Origin: Halococcus qingdaonensis
GTDB taxonomy: Archaea > Halobacteriota > Halobacteria > Halobacteriales > Halococcaceae
Length of the DNA stretch: 64,000 nucleotides
Direction of reading: 5' to 3'
Assembly (NCBI RefSeq): GCF_024508235.1
Contig: NZ_CP101943.1
Coordinates: 558,001-622,000 of the forward strand
In this document: in pieces, positions 15,199-24,327 of the stretch
How positions within the stretch are numbered: position 1 is the first letter of the stretch
Layout of the letters: every line of letters begins with the position of its first letter
Program-made: the position numbers and the translations under genes
Notes under the pieces: generated by a model
Seen by the model: the letters and a program-made list of their open reading frames with translations, nothing else
Database searches by the model: none
What the model was told of the DNA's origin: nothing

Positions 15199-16536
15199 TC
15201 AGTCGAGCGGCCGGAGCTCGGCGCTGAAATGGCGAAGTTCGGCCATCGCGGGCTCGTCGACGATCTCGTAGCCCGGGAGCTCCTCGCGGCGGTCGGCGAC
15301 CGCCGCGAACGTCTCGGCGACGTGTTCGAGGTGATCGCGGAAGTAGGTGCGCCGTGGGAGACAGAGCCGGACGAGCTGGGGGCGATCCTCACCGGGGAAG
15401 GCGAGCTCGCCGAGCTCGACGGTGCGCACGCCACCCTCCTCGTAGAGCGCACAGACGAGCGCCTGTCCGGGGAACTGCTCGCGTGGAATTTCCGGCAGGA
15501 ACTCGCCGGCATCGACGTAGACCGCGTGACCGCCGGTCGGCGTGCGGATCGGGACGCCGACCTCCTGGAGGAGCGTGCCGAGTTCGGCGACCTGTTCGAC
15601 GCGTGATTCGATGTAGGGCCTCTCGACCGCCTCGCGCAGCCCGACGGCCATCGCTTCGAGATCGCGGCCGGCCATCCCGCCGTAGGTCGAAAACCCCTCG
15701 AATAAGATGCCGCGCTGGCGGGCCTGCTCGTAGAGCTCGTCGTCGTTCTCGCGCACACCGACGAACCCGCCGACGTTGGCGAGCCCGTCCTTCTTCCCGC
15801 TCATCACGATCGCGTCGGCCATCGAGAGCTGCTCGCGGGCGACGCTGGCGACGCTCTCGCCCTCGAATTCCGCCTCGCGCCGAGCGACGAAGTAGGCGTT
15901 CTCGGCGAACCGGCAGGCGTCGATCACGAGCCGCGCGTCGATCTCGTCGGCGACCGCGCGGGCCGCCTGGAGGTTGGCGATGCTGACGGGCTGGCCGGCC
16001 AGGGAATTGTTCGTGATCGTGACGACGACGGCCGGGATCCGCTCGGCACCGACCTCGTTCGCGAACTCGCGCACCGCATCGGTGTCGAGGTTTCCCTGGA
16101 AGGGATCGCCGGGATCGCTCTCAACCGGGCAGTCGACGGGCTCGCCGCCGGCGTTGACGATATGTGCCCGCGTCGTGTCGAAGTGGGTGTTGTTCGGGAC
16201 GTACTCGCCTTCCGAGACGAGCGCGCCGTAGAGGACGTTCTCCGCGCCGCGGCCCTGATGGGCGGGGACGATCCGCGAGAACCCCATCACGTCCTCGACC
16301 GCGGCTTCGAGCTCCTGGAAACTCTCACTGCCGGCGTAGGATTCGTCGCCACGATGGAGCGCCGCCCACTGCTCGTCGCTCATCGCGCCCGTTCCGCTGT
16401 CGGTCAGCAGATCGACGAACACCGCCTCGGCGTCGAGTTCGAAGGCGTTGTAGCCCGCCTCGCGGAGGTGGCGCTCGCGCGCCTCGCGGTCGGGAAGTTC
16501 GATTCGCTCGACCGACTTCGCCTTGTACGCTCGCAT
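15199..16536 (-). CDS. tnaA: tryptophanase / beta-eliminating lyase
   Basis: 445 residues of the tryptophanase-tyrosine phenol-lyase family, PLP enzymes that split tryptophan to indole, pyruvate and ammonia or tyrosine to phenol. Seen are VPAHQGRGAENVLYGAL (about 90-106), VPNNTHFDTTRAH (113-125), TITNNSLAGQPVS (173-185), DACRFAENAYF (206-216) and the PLP-lysine block MSGKKDGLANVGGF (Lys248/249). Length and motifs fit full-length enzymes. Specificity for Trp over Tyr is not proved. It converges with the exchanger gene. Confidence 0.9.
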   Translation of the reverse strand: MRAYKAKSVERIELPDREARERHLREAGYNAFELDAEAVFVDLLTDSGTGAMSDEQWAALHRGDESYAGSESFQELEAAVEDVMGFSRIVPAHQGRGAENVLYGALVSEGEYVPNNTHFDTTRAHIVNAGGEPVDCPVESDPGDPFQGNLDTDAVREFANEVGAERIPAVVVTITNNSLAGQPVSIANLQAARAVADEIDARLVIDACRFAENAYFVARREAEFEGESVASVAREQLSMADAIVMSGKKDGLANVGGFVGVRENDDELYEQARQRGILFEGFSTYGGMAGRDLEAMAVGLREAVERPYIESRVEQVAELGTLLQEVGVPIRTPTGGHAVYVDAGEFLPEIPREQFPGQALVCALYEEGGVRTVELGELAFPGEDRPQLVRLCLPRRTYFRDHLEHVAETFAAVADRREELPGYEIVDEPAMAELRHFSAELRPLD

Positions 16537-16702
16537 ACCCCATCGAGGGTCGAGCGCGTGAAAACGCTAATCGAGGAAATCAGTGGCTCGAAAACCGGTT
16601 TTGGACCTCGATGTTCGATTTCGGACATCGCCGTCCGACGTACCGGCAGCTCTCGACGATATTCCAGTGCGCCGTGGTGAGTTCCCCCGCACGGCGATAC
16701 GA

Positions 16703-17149
16703 CTACGCCGTCACGGCGAACGACTCGACCATCGCACCGGCGGTCGCTGCGAAGGTAACGGCGTCGCGCCAATCGATGCCGAGGCTGTAGTCGGTGTCGT
16801 TCGCGGAGACGAACAGATAGCACAGCCGCCAGCGCTCGCCGCCGGCGACGTAGGTGCATTCGAGCACGCAGCCGGTCTGCCCGCTCGCCACCCGTACGGC
16901 TCCGTCCATGAACAGTTCGAATCCGGTGACGTATCCGTCGACGTCGAGTTCGGCGAGCAGCGCGGTCGTCGACGCCGCCGTCGTTCGTCCGTCCCACTCG
17001 ACGACGGCGCTGACGTCGCTGTCGGGGGCCGCGAACGTCGTGTCGCCGCCGTTGACCGCGACCGACCAGTCGGCGGGATGAGCGAGACGGTAGCCGTGCT
17101 CCTCGTCGGTGTAGGCGTTCAGCCTTCGTTCGGTCGTGATCGGTGTCAT
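16703..17149 (-). CDS. PsbP/DUF1795-like small protein
   Basis: 148 residues from the ATG at 17149 (MTPITTERRLNAYTDEEHGY). The stretch YTDEEHGYRLAHPADWSVAV is the classic opening of PsbP-like/DUF1795 domains, followed by beta strands and paired cysteines (SGQTGCVLECTY, RWRLCYLF). No signal peptide is seen, so it may be cytoplasmic or exported by another gene's route. A GTG at 17200 would extend it by 17 unconserved residues. The role is unknown. Confidence 0.7.
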   Translation of the reverse strand: MTPITTERRLNAYTDEEHGYRLAHPADWSVAVNGGDTTFAAPDSDVSAVVEWDGRTTAASTTALLAELDVDGYVTGFELFMDGAVRVASGQTGCVLECTYVAGGERWRLCYLFVSANDTDYSLGIDWRDAVTFAATAGAMVESFAVTA

Positions 17150-17263
17150 CGTTCGCTGTGGGTGTTCATCGGCGTGTTGACCGTCGGCTCCCGGTGTCAC
17201 GCCGTGATCGGGCGTTCGTATCGTGTGTCGTGTGTGGTTAGAAGAGGGAGAGTTGTGTCGCGA

Positions 17264-17698
17264 TTACGCGAGCCGGTCGGCGATCGACGCGGCGATGGGG
17301 AGTCTGGCGACCTTTCCCTGGTAGGCCTTGATCATCAGATAGATCCAGGCGACGAAACTCCCGAGCGAGACGACGAGCCAGACCAGTCCGAGGATCAGTC
17401 CGAATAGACTCCCCGCGAGGAAGAGGCCTGAACTCCCGCTCACCGTTGCCATCGAGACGGCCGTTCCGAGAAACGAGAGCGCGATGTACGCGACGACGAG
17501 CACGCCGGTGAAGGCCATGCTCTGGGCGGCGTGCCAGCGCACGAACCGGTCCTCGCGCTCGATGAGATAGAAGAGCAGTCCCGAGACGAAGCCGAACAGA
17601 TACGACAGTGCCCCCGCGGTGGTGCTGTCGAGTCCGGATTCGCTTTCGCTTGCCGTCGATTCCTCGTCGATACCGATGTCCTGTGTGCTGCTTGCCAT
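17264..17698 (-). CDS. DUF4870-family membrane protein
   Basis: 144 residues from the ATG at 17698. An acidic Ser/Glu-rich N-terminus of about 28 residues is followed by TTAGALSYLFGFVSGLLFYL, EREDRFVRWHAAQSMAFTG and two more helices ending YQGKVARLPIAASIADRLA. The pattern of helix, charged REDRFVRWHAAQS loop, helices and short basic tail is that of DUF4870 (Tic20-like) proteins, whose function is unsettled. The frame is open upstream to 17803 but the extra residues do not look coding. Confidence 0.8.
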   Translation of the reverse strand: MASSTQDIGIDEESTASESESGLDSTTAGALSYLFGFVSGLLFYLIEREDRFVRWHAAQSMAFTGVLVVAYIALSFLGTAVSMATVSGSSGLFLAGSLFGLILGLVWLVVSLGSFVAWIYLMIKAYQGKVARLPIAASIADRLA

Positions 17699-17910
17699 CT
17701 GTGGTCTCCTGTGGGTTCGATCGTTCGCACGAGCGCCGGCGGCGACGCCGCCAACGGACGAACAAAGGCGCGTGCAGATGGTATAGCCATCGTGTGGGAT
17801 CATTGCACATCGCGGGATCGTTTCACACTGTGGGATGGTAGCATGCGATGGCTATATCTCCCGAAACGGCCTCTCTTCGGGCGAGCCACCCAGTGGCTCG
17901 GAGCACATCA

Positions 17911-18633
17911 ATGGATTTCGACGATTTCGTCCGATCACACGGACCAGACGAGACCACGAAGACGTTCGACCGCGAGAGCTCGAAGATGCTCGACGTCGCC
18001 CTCGACGGGGCCGTCATGGCCAAGGCCGGCTCGATGATCGGCTACACCGGTGAGGTTGCCTTCGAGCGCAAATCCTCCGGCGGACTGAAAGGCATGCTGA
18101 AAAAGCGTGTCACCGGCGAGGGAGGCGTGATGATGCGCGCGAGCGGCGTTGGCCATCTCTATCTCGCCGACGACGGCAAAGAGGTACAGATCCTCGAACT
18201 CGACGCCGACGACGAGGTGAGCGTCAACGGCAACGACGTACTCGCTTTCGAAGAGTCAGTAAACTGGGACATCAAGATGATGAGTTCCATCGCCGGGGTC
18301 TCCTCGGGCGGTATGTTCAACGTCTACCTGAAGGGACCGGGTCACATCGCCATCACCACTCACGGCGAGCCGCTGGTGCTGCCGACGCCCGTCCGGACCG
18401 ACCCGAACGCGACCGTCGCCTGGAGCGCGAACGTCTCGCCGAGCGCGAAGCGCGACCTGAACATCAAGAGTTTCATCGGGCGCTCGTCGGGCGAGAGCTT
18501 CCAACTGGAGTTCGCTGGCGAAGACGGGTTCGTCATCGTCCAGCCCTACGAGGAGAGCAACCCCGATGGAGGCGGATCGGGCGGTGAAAGCGCCGGCACG
18601 GGGGAGGGAATCAACGTCGGCGATTTCCTCTGA
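17911..18633 (+). CDS. AIM24 family protein
   Basis: 240 residues, all-beta, of the AIM24/TerD-like family (Pfam AIM24). It shows MLDVALDGAVMAKAGSMIGY, then SGGLKGMLKKRVTGEGGVMM, GVGHLYLADDGKEVQILEL, VSSGGMFNVYLKGPGHIAIT and FIGRSSGESFQLEFAG. The C-terminal 25 residues are a Gly/Ser-rich tail. AIM24 proteins bind no known cofactor, and their role in prokaryotes is unclear. The start at 17911 (MDFDDFVRSHG) is the first ATG matching the family; 21 residues upstream are in frame only. Confidence 0.85.
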   Translation: MDFDDFVRSHGPDETTKTFDRESSKMLDVALDGAVMAKAGSMIGYTGEVAFERKSSGGLKGMLKKRVTGEGGVMMRASGVGHLYLADDGKEVQILELDADDEVSVNGNDVLAFEESVNWDIKMMSSIAGVSSGGMFNVYLKGPGHIAITTHGEPLVLPTPVRTDPNATVAWSANVSPSAKRDLNIKSFIGRSSGESFQLEFAGEDGFVIVQPYEESNPDGGGSGGESAGTGEGINVGDFL

Positions 18634-18753
18634 ACCCTGCTGACGCCCACCGAACACCCTGTTCTTCTTTCGGACCCTCCCCCACCATTCATCAATCGTC
18701 TTCGACACGAGCGCGCCCGTGACCGTTTAGTTCGGACAGCACCGAATTCGACC

Positions 18754-19308
18754 ATGACGAACTGGCGCGCAGTCGGGCTGGGGCTGACCGTCGAGTTCGT
18801 GCTCGGTGTCGTCGGCCTCGTCGTTCCGGGGATCGGACAGTTCGTCGCCGGTCTCGTCGGCGGGTTTGTCGCCGGCTATCGCGCCGAAACCTCCATCGGT
18901 GGCGGGCTCTGGCACGGGCTGCTCGCCGGTTCGCTCGGCGGCTTCCTGCTGGCGATCTCTCTCGGTATCGGAGTCTCCATCGCGAGCATCGAGATCGGGG
19001 TTCTGGGCCAATCCGGCGGCCTGCTCGCCGGGCTCGGGACGACCCTGTTCGTGGTCGTCGTCGCCGTCGTCCTCGGGGCGAACAGCGCCCTCGGCGGAGC
19101 CATCGGCAGCCTCGTGGATGGTGCCAGCCGTGACCACCACGACAGCGGACGGCACTCTCGCGACCGCAACGACGCCCCGCGCAGCCCCCGCGACCGCCCA
19201 GTGGGTGCCGATCGCACGGCGGATACCGGCTCTACGCCAGCGAACTCCGAGCGTGATGACCGATCGAGCGCGCGGCTGACGGACGCGATCCTGGACGATC
19301 GACGATAG
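18754..19308 (+). CDS. DUF5518-like membrane protein with hydrophilic tail
   Basis: 184 residues. Residues 1-125 form about four Gly-rich membrane helices: MTNWRAVGLGLTVEFVLGVV, FVAGLVGGFVAGYRAE, HGLLAGSLGGFLLAISLGIG and LLAGLGTTLFVVVVAVVLG. Residues 126-184 are a very hydrophilic tail rich in Arg, Asp and Ser, presumably cytoplasmic. It shares the small-residue helix pattern of the protein at 6055-6564. No function is known. Confidence 0.75.
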   Translation: MTNWRAVGLGLTVEFVLGVVGLVVPGIGQFVAGLVGGFVAGYRAETSIGGGLWHGLLAGSLGGFLLAISLGIGVSIASIEIGVLGQSGGLLAGLGTTLFVVVVAVVLGANSALGGAIGSLVDGASRDHHDSGRHSRDRNDAPRSPRDRPVGADRTADTGSTPANSERDDRSSARLTDAILDDRR

Positions 19309-19357
19309 CTGCTCGGGCGATGGGACGGTTTATTCGTCCGCCGACGCCATTTATCAT

Positions 19358-20392
19358 GTGGAACTATCGATAGTCGATCTGGCACCAGTACCCGAGAACG
19401 GGTCGGCGACCGAGGCGTTCGAGAACACCGTCGAGCGCGCACGGAACGCCGAGGAACTCGGCTACTCGCGCTTCTGGGTGGCCGAGCATCACGACTTCCC
19501 CGATCGCCTCGCAAGCACCACCCCGGAGGCACTCATTCCCCATATCGCGGCCAAGACCGACAGCATCCGCGTCGGCTCCGGTACTGTGCTGCTCAACCAC
19601 TACAGCCCGTACAAGGTGGCCGAGACGTTCGGCGTGCTCGACGCGCTCGCGCCCGATCGCATCGATCTCGGGCTCGGCCGGGCGACCGGCAATCCGGTGG
19701 GCGACTACGCCCTCCAGCCCGATCGCAGCCAGCGCCGGCGCAGCGACGACCACGCCGAGAAGATCAACGAGACCGCCGCCCACCTCCACGACGGCTTTCC
19801 CGACGATCACCAGTTCAGCGAGCTCGACATCGCTCGCTCGGCGGAGTCGGTTCCCGAGGTGTGGGTGCTCGGATCGAGCCCATCGAGCGCGGCCATCGCC
19901 GGCGAGCTGGGGCTCCCCTACTGTTTCGCGTCGTTCATCAGACCCGGCCCCGCCGTCGAGGCGTTCGAGACCTATCGCGAGCGGTTCCAGCCCTCGTCGT
20001 TCGGTGCCGGGCCGAGTAGTCCAGAAGGGATGCTCGCGGTGAACGTCACCTGCGGGGAGACCGACGAGGAGGCCGCACGGCTGCGCGCGACGACCGAAGC
20101 CGCTCGCAAGCGACTTCAGAGTGGCATCGCCGACGCGCCGCCGATCCGTTCGACCGAGGAGGCGATCGAGGAGCTCGGCGGCGTGCCCGAACCGACCGAG
20201 CAACCGCTCGAACCGGGCGAGTGGCCGCGACAGATCTCGGGTAGTCCCGAGACCGCACGCGAACTCCTCGAAGAGATGGCCGCACAGGCCGGCGTCGAGC
20301 GTGTCATGGTCCAGAGCCAGCTCGCCGATCCCGACGACGTGCTCCGCTCGCACGAACTGCTCGCCGACGCGTTCGATCTCTCCTCCAACTGA
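19358..20392 (+). CDS. LLM-class flavin-dependent oxidoreductase
   Basis: 344 residues of the bacterial-luciferase-like TIM-barrel family, which use FMN or F420. Seen are AEELGYSRFWVAEHHDFPD (about 32-50), IRVGSGTVLLNHYSPYKVAETFGVLDAL and RIDLGLGRATGN (about 106-117). PEVWVLGSSPSSAAIAGELG (about 165-184) is the typical luciferase-like monooxygenase pattern. The start is a GTG at 19358, supported by a TATA-like TTTAT about 27 bp upstream. The substrate cannot be deduced. It converges with the UspA gene, 4 bp apart. Confidence 0.9.
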   Translation: MELSIVDLAPVPENGSATEAFENTVERARNAEELGYSRFWVAEHHDFPDRLASTTPEALIPHIAAKTDSIRVGSGTVLLNHYSPYKVAETFGVLDALAPDRIDLGLGRATGNPVGDYALQPDRSQRRRSDDHAEKINETAAHLHDGFPDDHQFSELDIARSAESVPEVWVLGSSPSSAAIAGELGLPYCFASFIRPGPAVEAFETYRERFQPSSFGAGPSSPEGMLAVNVTCGETDEEAARLRATTEAARKRLQSGIADAPPIRSTEEAIEELGGVPEPTEQPLEPGEWPRQISGSPETARELLEEMAAQAGVERVMVQSQLADPDDVLRSHELLADAFDLSSN

Positions 20393-20396
20393 GCCC

Positions 20397-20846
20397 TCAG
20401 CGGACGACCGTCACCGGCACCGGCGAGCGCCGCACGACCCGTTCGGCGACGCTGCCGAGCAGGATGCGCGTGAGATCGGTGCGGTCGTGGCTGCCGACGA
20501 CCACGTGATCGATCTCGTTGTTCTCGATATACCGAAGGATACGCCGTGCGGGATCGCCGACCTCGATCTCGCCGGATAGCACGATGTCGGCCTCGGCAGC
20601 CTGTTCGCTTGCCGCCGCGTGGAGTTCCTCGACCTCCGCTCGCGCGCCCTCGTACCACTCCTCGGAGTAGCCGGGCAGACCGGGAATCCCGGTCGGCGAC
20701 TGCAGGCCGATCGTGTTCGGATCGGTGTCGAAGGGATTGATGACGGTGATGACGGTGAGTTCGACGTCGTTCATGTCGAGTGCGTGCTCCAGCGCCCGCT
20801 CCGAGCGCGGCGAGCCGTCGATGGGGACGAGGACGTGTTCGGTCAT
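20397..20846 (-). CDS. universal stress protein (UspA family)
   Basis: 149 residues from MTEHVLVPIDGSPRSERALE. It has the Usp fold with the ATP-binding signature near the end: VVVGSHDRTDLTRILLGSVA then ERVVRRSPVPVTVVR. An N-terminal Asp (LVPIDGS) and this G-x2-G-x9-G(S/T)-like block suggest nucleotide binding. A longer open frame exists upstream to 21080 but lacks coding character. It is near and co-directional with the potassium-channel gene (61 bp), so co-transcription is possible. Confidence 0.9.
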   Translation of the reverse strand: MTEHVLVPIDGSPRSERALEHALDMNDVELTVITVINPFDTDPNTIGLQSPTGIPGLPGYSEEWYEGARAEVEELHAAASEQAAEADIVLSGEIEVGDPARRILRYIENNEIDHVVVGSHDRTDLTRILLGSVAERVVRRSPVPVTVVR

Positions 20847-20907
20847 ACGACTCACTACCGCCGCTTCGCCTATAGAAATTGTCGTTCGATCGGGGCCGAC
20901 ACGTGAT

Positions 20908-22077
20908 TCACTCCCCACCGAGCGCGGATTCGACGAGCCGGCGACCGCCGATGGCGGCTGGAGTGACGACGGTGTCCGCGCCGGCGCGTTCGAGCTTTGG
21001 GCCGTTCTCGCCCTCGGTGGCGGCGGCCACGACCGTGATCTCGGGATTGCGCTCGCGGACAGTGAGCACCGCCAGCGCATCGGTCGCGTCGTCGTCGCTG
21101 GCGACGATCACCGCCCGAGCGCGGTCGATGCCGGCACGGTCGAGCGCCGCGTCGTCGGTTGGATCGGCGACGAAGACGGGAAGCTCGCGCTCGGCGGCCG
21201 GCGGGAGTTTCGGTTCGTCGGCTTCCGGGACGACGAGCACCAGATCGTCGATATCGAGTTCGTCGAGGACGGATTCGGTCAGGCTGCCGTAGCCGAGTAC
21301 GAGCACGTGATCGTCGCGTTCGGCGAGCTGTGTGTCTGTCATGGTTCCGAGCGCGCGCGTGAGGCGGTCCTCGATCGCCGGGGAGACGAGCGCACCGATC
21401 GCGAGCCCGAAGCTCGACACGCCGACGACGATAACCGAGACGGTGAACAGCCGTGCCTGGCCGGTGACGGGCGTCGCGTCACCGTAGCCGACGGTGCTCG
21501 CGGTGATGATCGTGTAGTAGAAGGCATCGGTGAGCGTCTCGACGCCACGAAAGGACTCGCGGAGCGTGTACGCGCCGACGGTGCCGTAGAGCAGCGCGCC
21601 GCTGACGGCGATGAGTGCCGCGATCTGCGTTGTCGAGAGATCGAGCTCCTTGTCGAAGCGGTTGCGGGTGAGCACCAGCACGACGAGCGTCGCCACCGAG
21701 AGGGTGGCGACCGGAAACGAGACGACGCTCGACTGGACGATCGCCTCGAACACCGTCACCGAGAGCAGGACGACGGTCGCGAGCCACGCTGCGCGCCGCC
21801 CGCTGCGCAGATCGAGCGCGCTGATGAGGAGCAGAAAGCCCGTGATCACCGCCGAGAACCCCGCAGTTCGCCGGATGCCGCTGGCGATAACCCCCGTCAG
21901 CGGGCCGAACGTCTCCGGCGAGCCGAGCACGGCCACGCCGGTGAGGATCGACAGCAGCGCCACCGCGACGGTCAGCCAGACGGCTACTCGCCGGCCGAGC
22001 AGTACGCGCAGCCGTCGCGCGCCCACCCGCCGCCGCGTCGTCGCTCGTATCGCGTCGAGAACGCGCCTGAATCGCAT
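20908..22077 (-). CDS. potassium channel with RCK/TrkA-N regulatory domain
   Basis: 389 residues. A basic N-terminus leads into membrane helices (about 30-55, 70-90, 97-112, 118-137, 152-170, 205-228). The pore helix and selectivity filter ITASTVGYGDATP (TVGYGD at 195-200) follow. The cytoplasmic RCK domain begins at HVLVLGYGSLTESVLDEL (about 257), a Rossmann fold for NAD or other ligands, with ARAVIVASDDDATDALAVL. Six segments rather than two place it with voltage-channel-like K+ channels, but no S4-type arginine ladder is evident. It lies beside a UspA gene. Confidence 0.92.
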   Translation of the reverse strand: MRFRRVLDAIRATTRRRVGARRLRVLLGRRVAVWLTVAVALLSILTGVAVLGSPETFGPLTGVIASGIRRTAGFSAVITGFLLLISALDLRSGRRAAWLATVVLLSVTVFEAIVQSSVVSFPVATLSVATLVVLVLTRNRFDKELDLSTTQIAALIAVSGALLYGTVGAYTLRESFRGVETLTDAFYYTIITASTVGYGDATPVTGQARLFTVSVIVVGVSSFGLAIGALVSPAIEDRLTRALGTMTDTQLAERDDHVLVLGYGSLTESVLDELDIDDLVLVVPEADEPKLPPAAERELPVFVADPTDDAALDRAGIDRARAVIVASDDDATDALAVLTVRERNPEITVVAAATEGENGPKLERAGADTVVTPAAIGGRRLVESALGGE

Positions 22078-22149
22078 GCGCGCTCGGGCAATCGCCCATC
22101 GTGGGGATAAAAATGCTGGTCAGCGAGCCGCTCATGAACGGGAGGGCCC

Positions 22150-22797
22150 TCACTCGACGGCGCGGAGCAGCCCGAGCAGTTCCTCACGGTACGCGTTCGG
22201 GTCGTCGGGGTCGACCCCGGCGCTCTCGCACAGTCCGACGAACCCCTGGGTCGGGTAGGCACCGCCAGCGATGCGGAACCCGCCCCGCCGCGTCCAGACG
22301 GCGACCCAGCCCTCGATGGCGATGTCGTGATCGGGGTCGTCACTATCGTTGTCGTGACGCTCGACGGCGTATCGAGCGGTGTATTTCGTGAGGCGGGCAC
22401 GATCGCCAGTATCGGTACGCATGCGCTGGTTTCGCCCCCGTTCGACCGCGCGAAAGCCCCTGTCTTCGAGGTCGGACGCGAACGATCGCCGGAGTTCAGT
22501 TGCGACGGTCGGCAGCACCGACGCCGTGCCGATCCCGGGTGCGAGCGGCGGACGGAAGGCGAGACGGGTGGCGAAGAAAAACCGCCACGGCATGTCGAGG
22601 GCGTCGTCGGCCGCCCGCAGAGCCTCGCGGAGCGGGCCGTCCTCGTAGACGAGCGTGTGGCCGCTCACCCGCATCGTCGGCAGCGCGAACAGCGTCTCGG
22701 TCGTCTCCTCGACCATCGTCCAGCCGTCGAGGCGGTCGTCGGGAACGCTCGGCGCTCGGATGTCGGCCATCGATCGCAGTACGTCCTCGATGGGCAT
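22150..22797 (-). CDS. haloarchaeal hypothetical protein
   Basis: 215 residues, soluble. The N-terminal half alternates strands (WTMVEETTETLFALPTMRVS, GHTLVYEDG) with a helical RPPLAPGIGTASVLPTVATE. The C-terminal half (YTARYAVERH through DIAIEGWVAVWTRRGGFRIA) and the closing GGAYPTQGFVGLC look like a conserved beta domain. I recognise no named family. It lies upstream of the start of the K+ channel gene on the same strand, with a 72-bp gap. Confidence 0.6.
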   Translation of the reverse strand: MPIEDVLRSMADIRAPSVPDDRLDGWTMVEETTETLFALPTMRVSGHTLVYEDGPLREALRAADDALDMPWRFFFATRLAFRPPLAPGIGTASVLPTVATELRRSFASDLEDRGFRAVERGRNQRMRTDTGDRARLTKYTARYAVERHDNDSDDPDHDIAIEGWVAVWTRRGGFRIAGGAYPTQGFVGLCESAGVDPDDPNAYREELLGLLRAVE

Positions 22798-22975
22798 CAG
22801 TCATCGCACGCAGCATCGAGAAGCGTTCACACGAATTACGGACTCCCAATATCCCGCCGAGTGAGGAGACGATGCATCTATCGCGTGATCGCTCCGCGAT
22901 GTATTAGTTAGTATGAGTGAACCCTCGAAACGTGTGTGATTCGCGGGGATGGCAGCCGTTCTGTCGATCGTTCGT

Positions 22976-23767
22976 TCACACCCGTCGCACCAGATGCGCT
23001 CGGATCGCTCGTTGGCACTCGTCACAGATCTGTTCGACCCGAACGATCGTCGAGAGAACGGGATACGCCACCGGGAACCCGTCGTAGAGACAGTTCACGA
23101 GCTCCTGTTGGGTGATGCCGACCTGTGCGTCGACACTGGTGGTCGCGTGCAGCAGCGACTGGCGCTCGTGAGCGATCGTCCCGCATTGGTCATCGAACCC
23201 GTCCAAGCGCTCGTGTCGTGCTCGAAGCGCCGCGAACCCACAGTCGGTAAGCGCCGTCTCGTTCGCGTCGACGATCCACGCCAGCAGCTCGTCAATGGCG
23301 TCGTTCGCCGCGACGAGTGACGTCTCTTCGCGGTCGAGCGCCCGCTCCATCGCCCGGAGCTCGTGGCGTCGTTGTGCCGCCTCGGAGAGCACGCCCTGCT
23401 TGAGGTTGGCGGTGAACCCCGTCATGTTCTGCGGCGCGAGAGCCATCGCGACTTGCTCGGAGAGTTCGGCCCCGATCGTTTCGAGCAGCGTTTCGGGATC
23501 GTCGACGTCCGCAGTGCTGTGCGGGCGAACCGTCTCGGCGAACCGTTCACGGACCTGCCGGCGACTGTTCGATCCACCCGACGAGCTCGCCGCCACCGTG
23601 GCGGCAGGGCCGGTTCGGAGCCCGCCCCGCTGGGAAGTCGGCGTCTCGACGGCAACCCCTTCGACGCCGGTGACGAAGCGCTTGTACGCCGCCTGTTTCC
23701 CGTCGATGGCCGCCTGCTCCTCGTGCACGCGATCGATCGCCTGTCGAATATGGGTCTCGACAGTCAT
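22976..23767 (-). CDS. haloarchaeal helical protein (DUF7260-like), second gene of a DtxR-box operon
   Basis: 263 residues from the ATG at 23767 (MTVETHIRQAIDRVHEEQAA). Almost entirely alpha-helical with long heptad-like stretches (about 5-35, 140-175). The C-terminal third carries ICDECQRAIRAHLVRRV with a Cys-x2-Cys pair and single cysteines at FAALR-flanking positions. It resembles a haloarchaeal family I know as DUF7260; the number is unverified. Its ATG overlaps the TGA of the upstream gene (ATGA at 23764-23767), so it is translationally coupled and shares the DtxR-type operator at 24328. Confidence 0.65.
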   Translation of the reverse strand: MTVETHIRQAIDRVHEEQAAIDGKQAAYKRFVTGVEGVAVETPTSQRGGLRTGPAATVAASSSGGSNSRRQVRERFAETVRPHSTADVDDPETLLETIGAELSEQVAMALAPQNMTGFTANLKQGVLSEAAQRRHELRAMERALDREETSLVAANDAIDELLAWIVDANETALTDCGFAALRARHERLDGFDDQCGTIAHERQSLLHATTSVDAQVGITQQELVNCLYDGFPVAYPVLSTIVRVEQICDECQRAIRAHLVRRV

Positions 23768-24324
23768 GGCTCGCCCCCGCGGGCCGCACGCAGGCGCGCG
23801 AGTTCGCGGTCGGCGAGTGCCCAAAACCGGTACTGCCAGTCACGGCTCGTCGCCGTGCACGTGTTTCGATCCTCGCCGGCGGCCATCGCTTCACGAACGA
23901 TGAGATCGTGGTAGGCCACTCGGGGGTCGTAGCGGCGCAGCCGCATGCGGTAGCGCTGGGCGGCGCGGGCGGCCCGCGTGGCCGCTTCCCGATCGGGGAA
24001 CTGTCGCCCGGCGATCGGCACCGGTCGCGCGCCGGTGCGAGCGCAGACGATGGTGTACCGGCCGACGTCGGCCGCCAGGGAGTCGATTCGAGCGCGGAGA
24101 TCGTCGAGCGTGGGTTCGGTCATCGATGGTTGATTTCGTGTCGTTCGAAGGGACAGTCGCGAATCGGTGATCGTCGTGGCTTCATCCGTTGTCTTCGATC
24201 CGCTCGTCGCGCTATCGGCACCGATTCGGCTCGCACGGCCCGCGAACACCCCATCGCGAACGAGCGTGCTGGCAGCCGTGCCCGTTCCGCCGCACACTGG
24301 AACCGCGACTCTGGTATCGACCAT
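23764..24324 (-). CDS. haloarchaeal small protein (DUF7552-like), first gene of a DtxR-box operon
   Basis: 186 residues if started at the ATG at 24324, which lies about 29 bp downstream of a TATA-like TTTTA and directly behind an operator. The recognisable domain starts at the later ATG (24123, MTEPTLDDLRARIDSLAADV). It continues YTIVCARTGARPVPIAGRQF and QRYRMRLRRYDPRVAYHDLI, giving a 119-residue alternative. I favour the upstream start because haloarchaeal leaders are normally short, yet the first 67 residues are low-complexity. It is basic, probably small-domain alpha/beta, of unknown function. Coupled to the next gene by an ATGA overlap. Confidence 0.55.
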   Translation of the reverse strand: MVDTRVAVPVCGGTGTAASTLVRDGVFAGRASRIGADSATSGSKTTDEATTITDSRLSLRTTRNQPSMTEPTLDDLRARIDSLAADVGRYTIVCARTGARPVPIAGRQFPDREAATRAARAAQRYRMRLRRYDPRVAYHDLIVREAMAAGEDRNTCTATSRDWQYRFWALADRELARLRAARGGEP

Positions 24325-24327
24325 GCA

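Noticed and set aside
20713-22110. 465-codon plus-strand frame opposite the K+ channel
   Set aside because: Low-complexity charged peptide; the minus-strand gene has membrane helices, TVGYGD filter and RCK domain.
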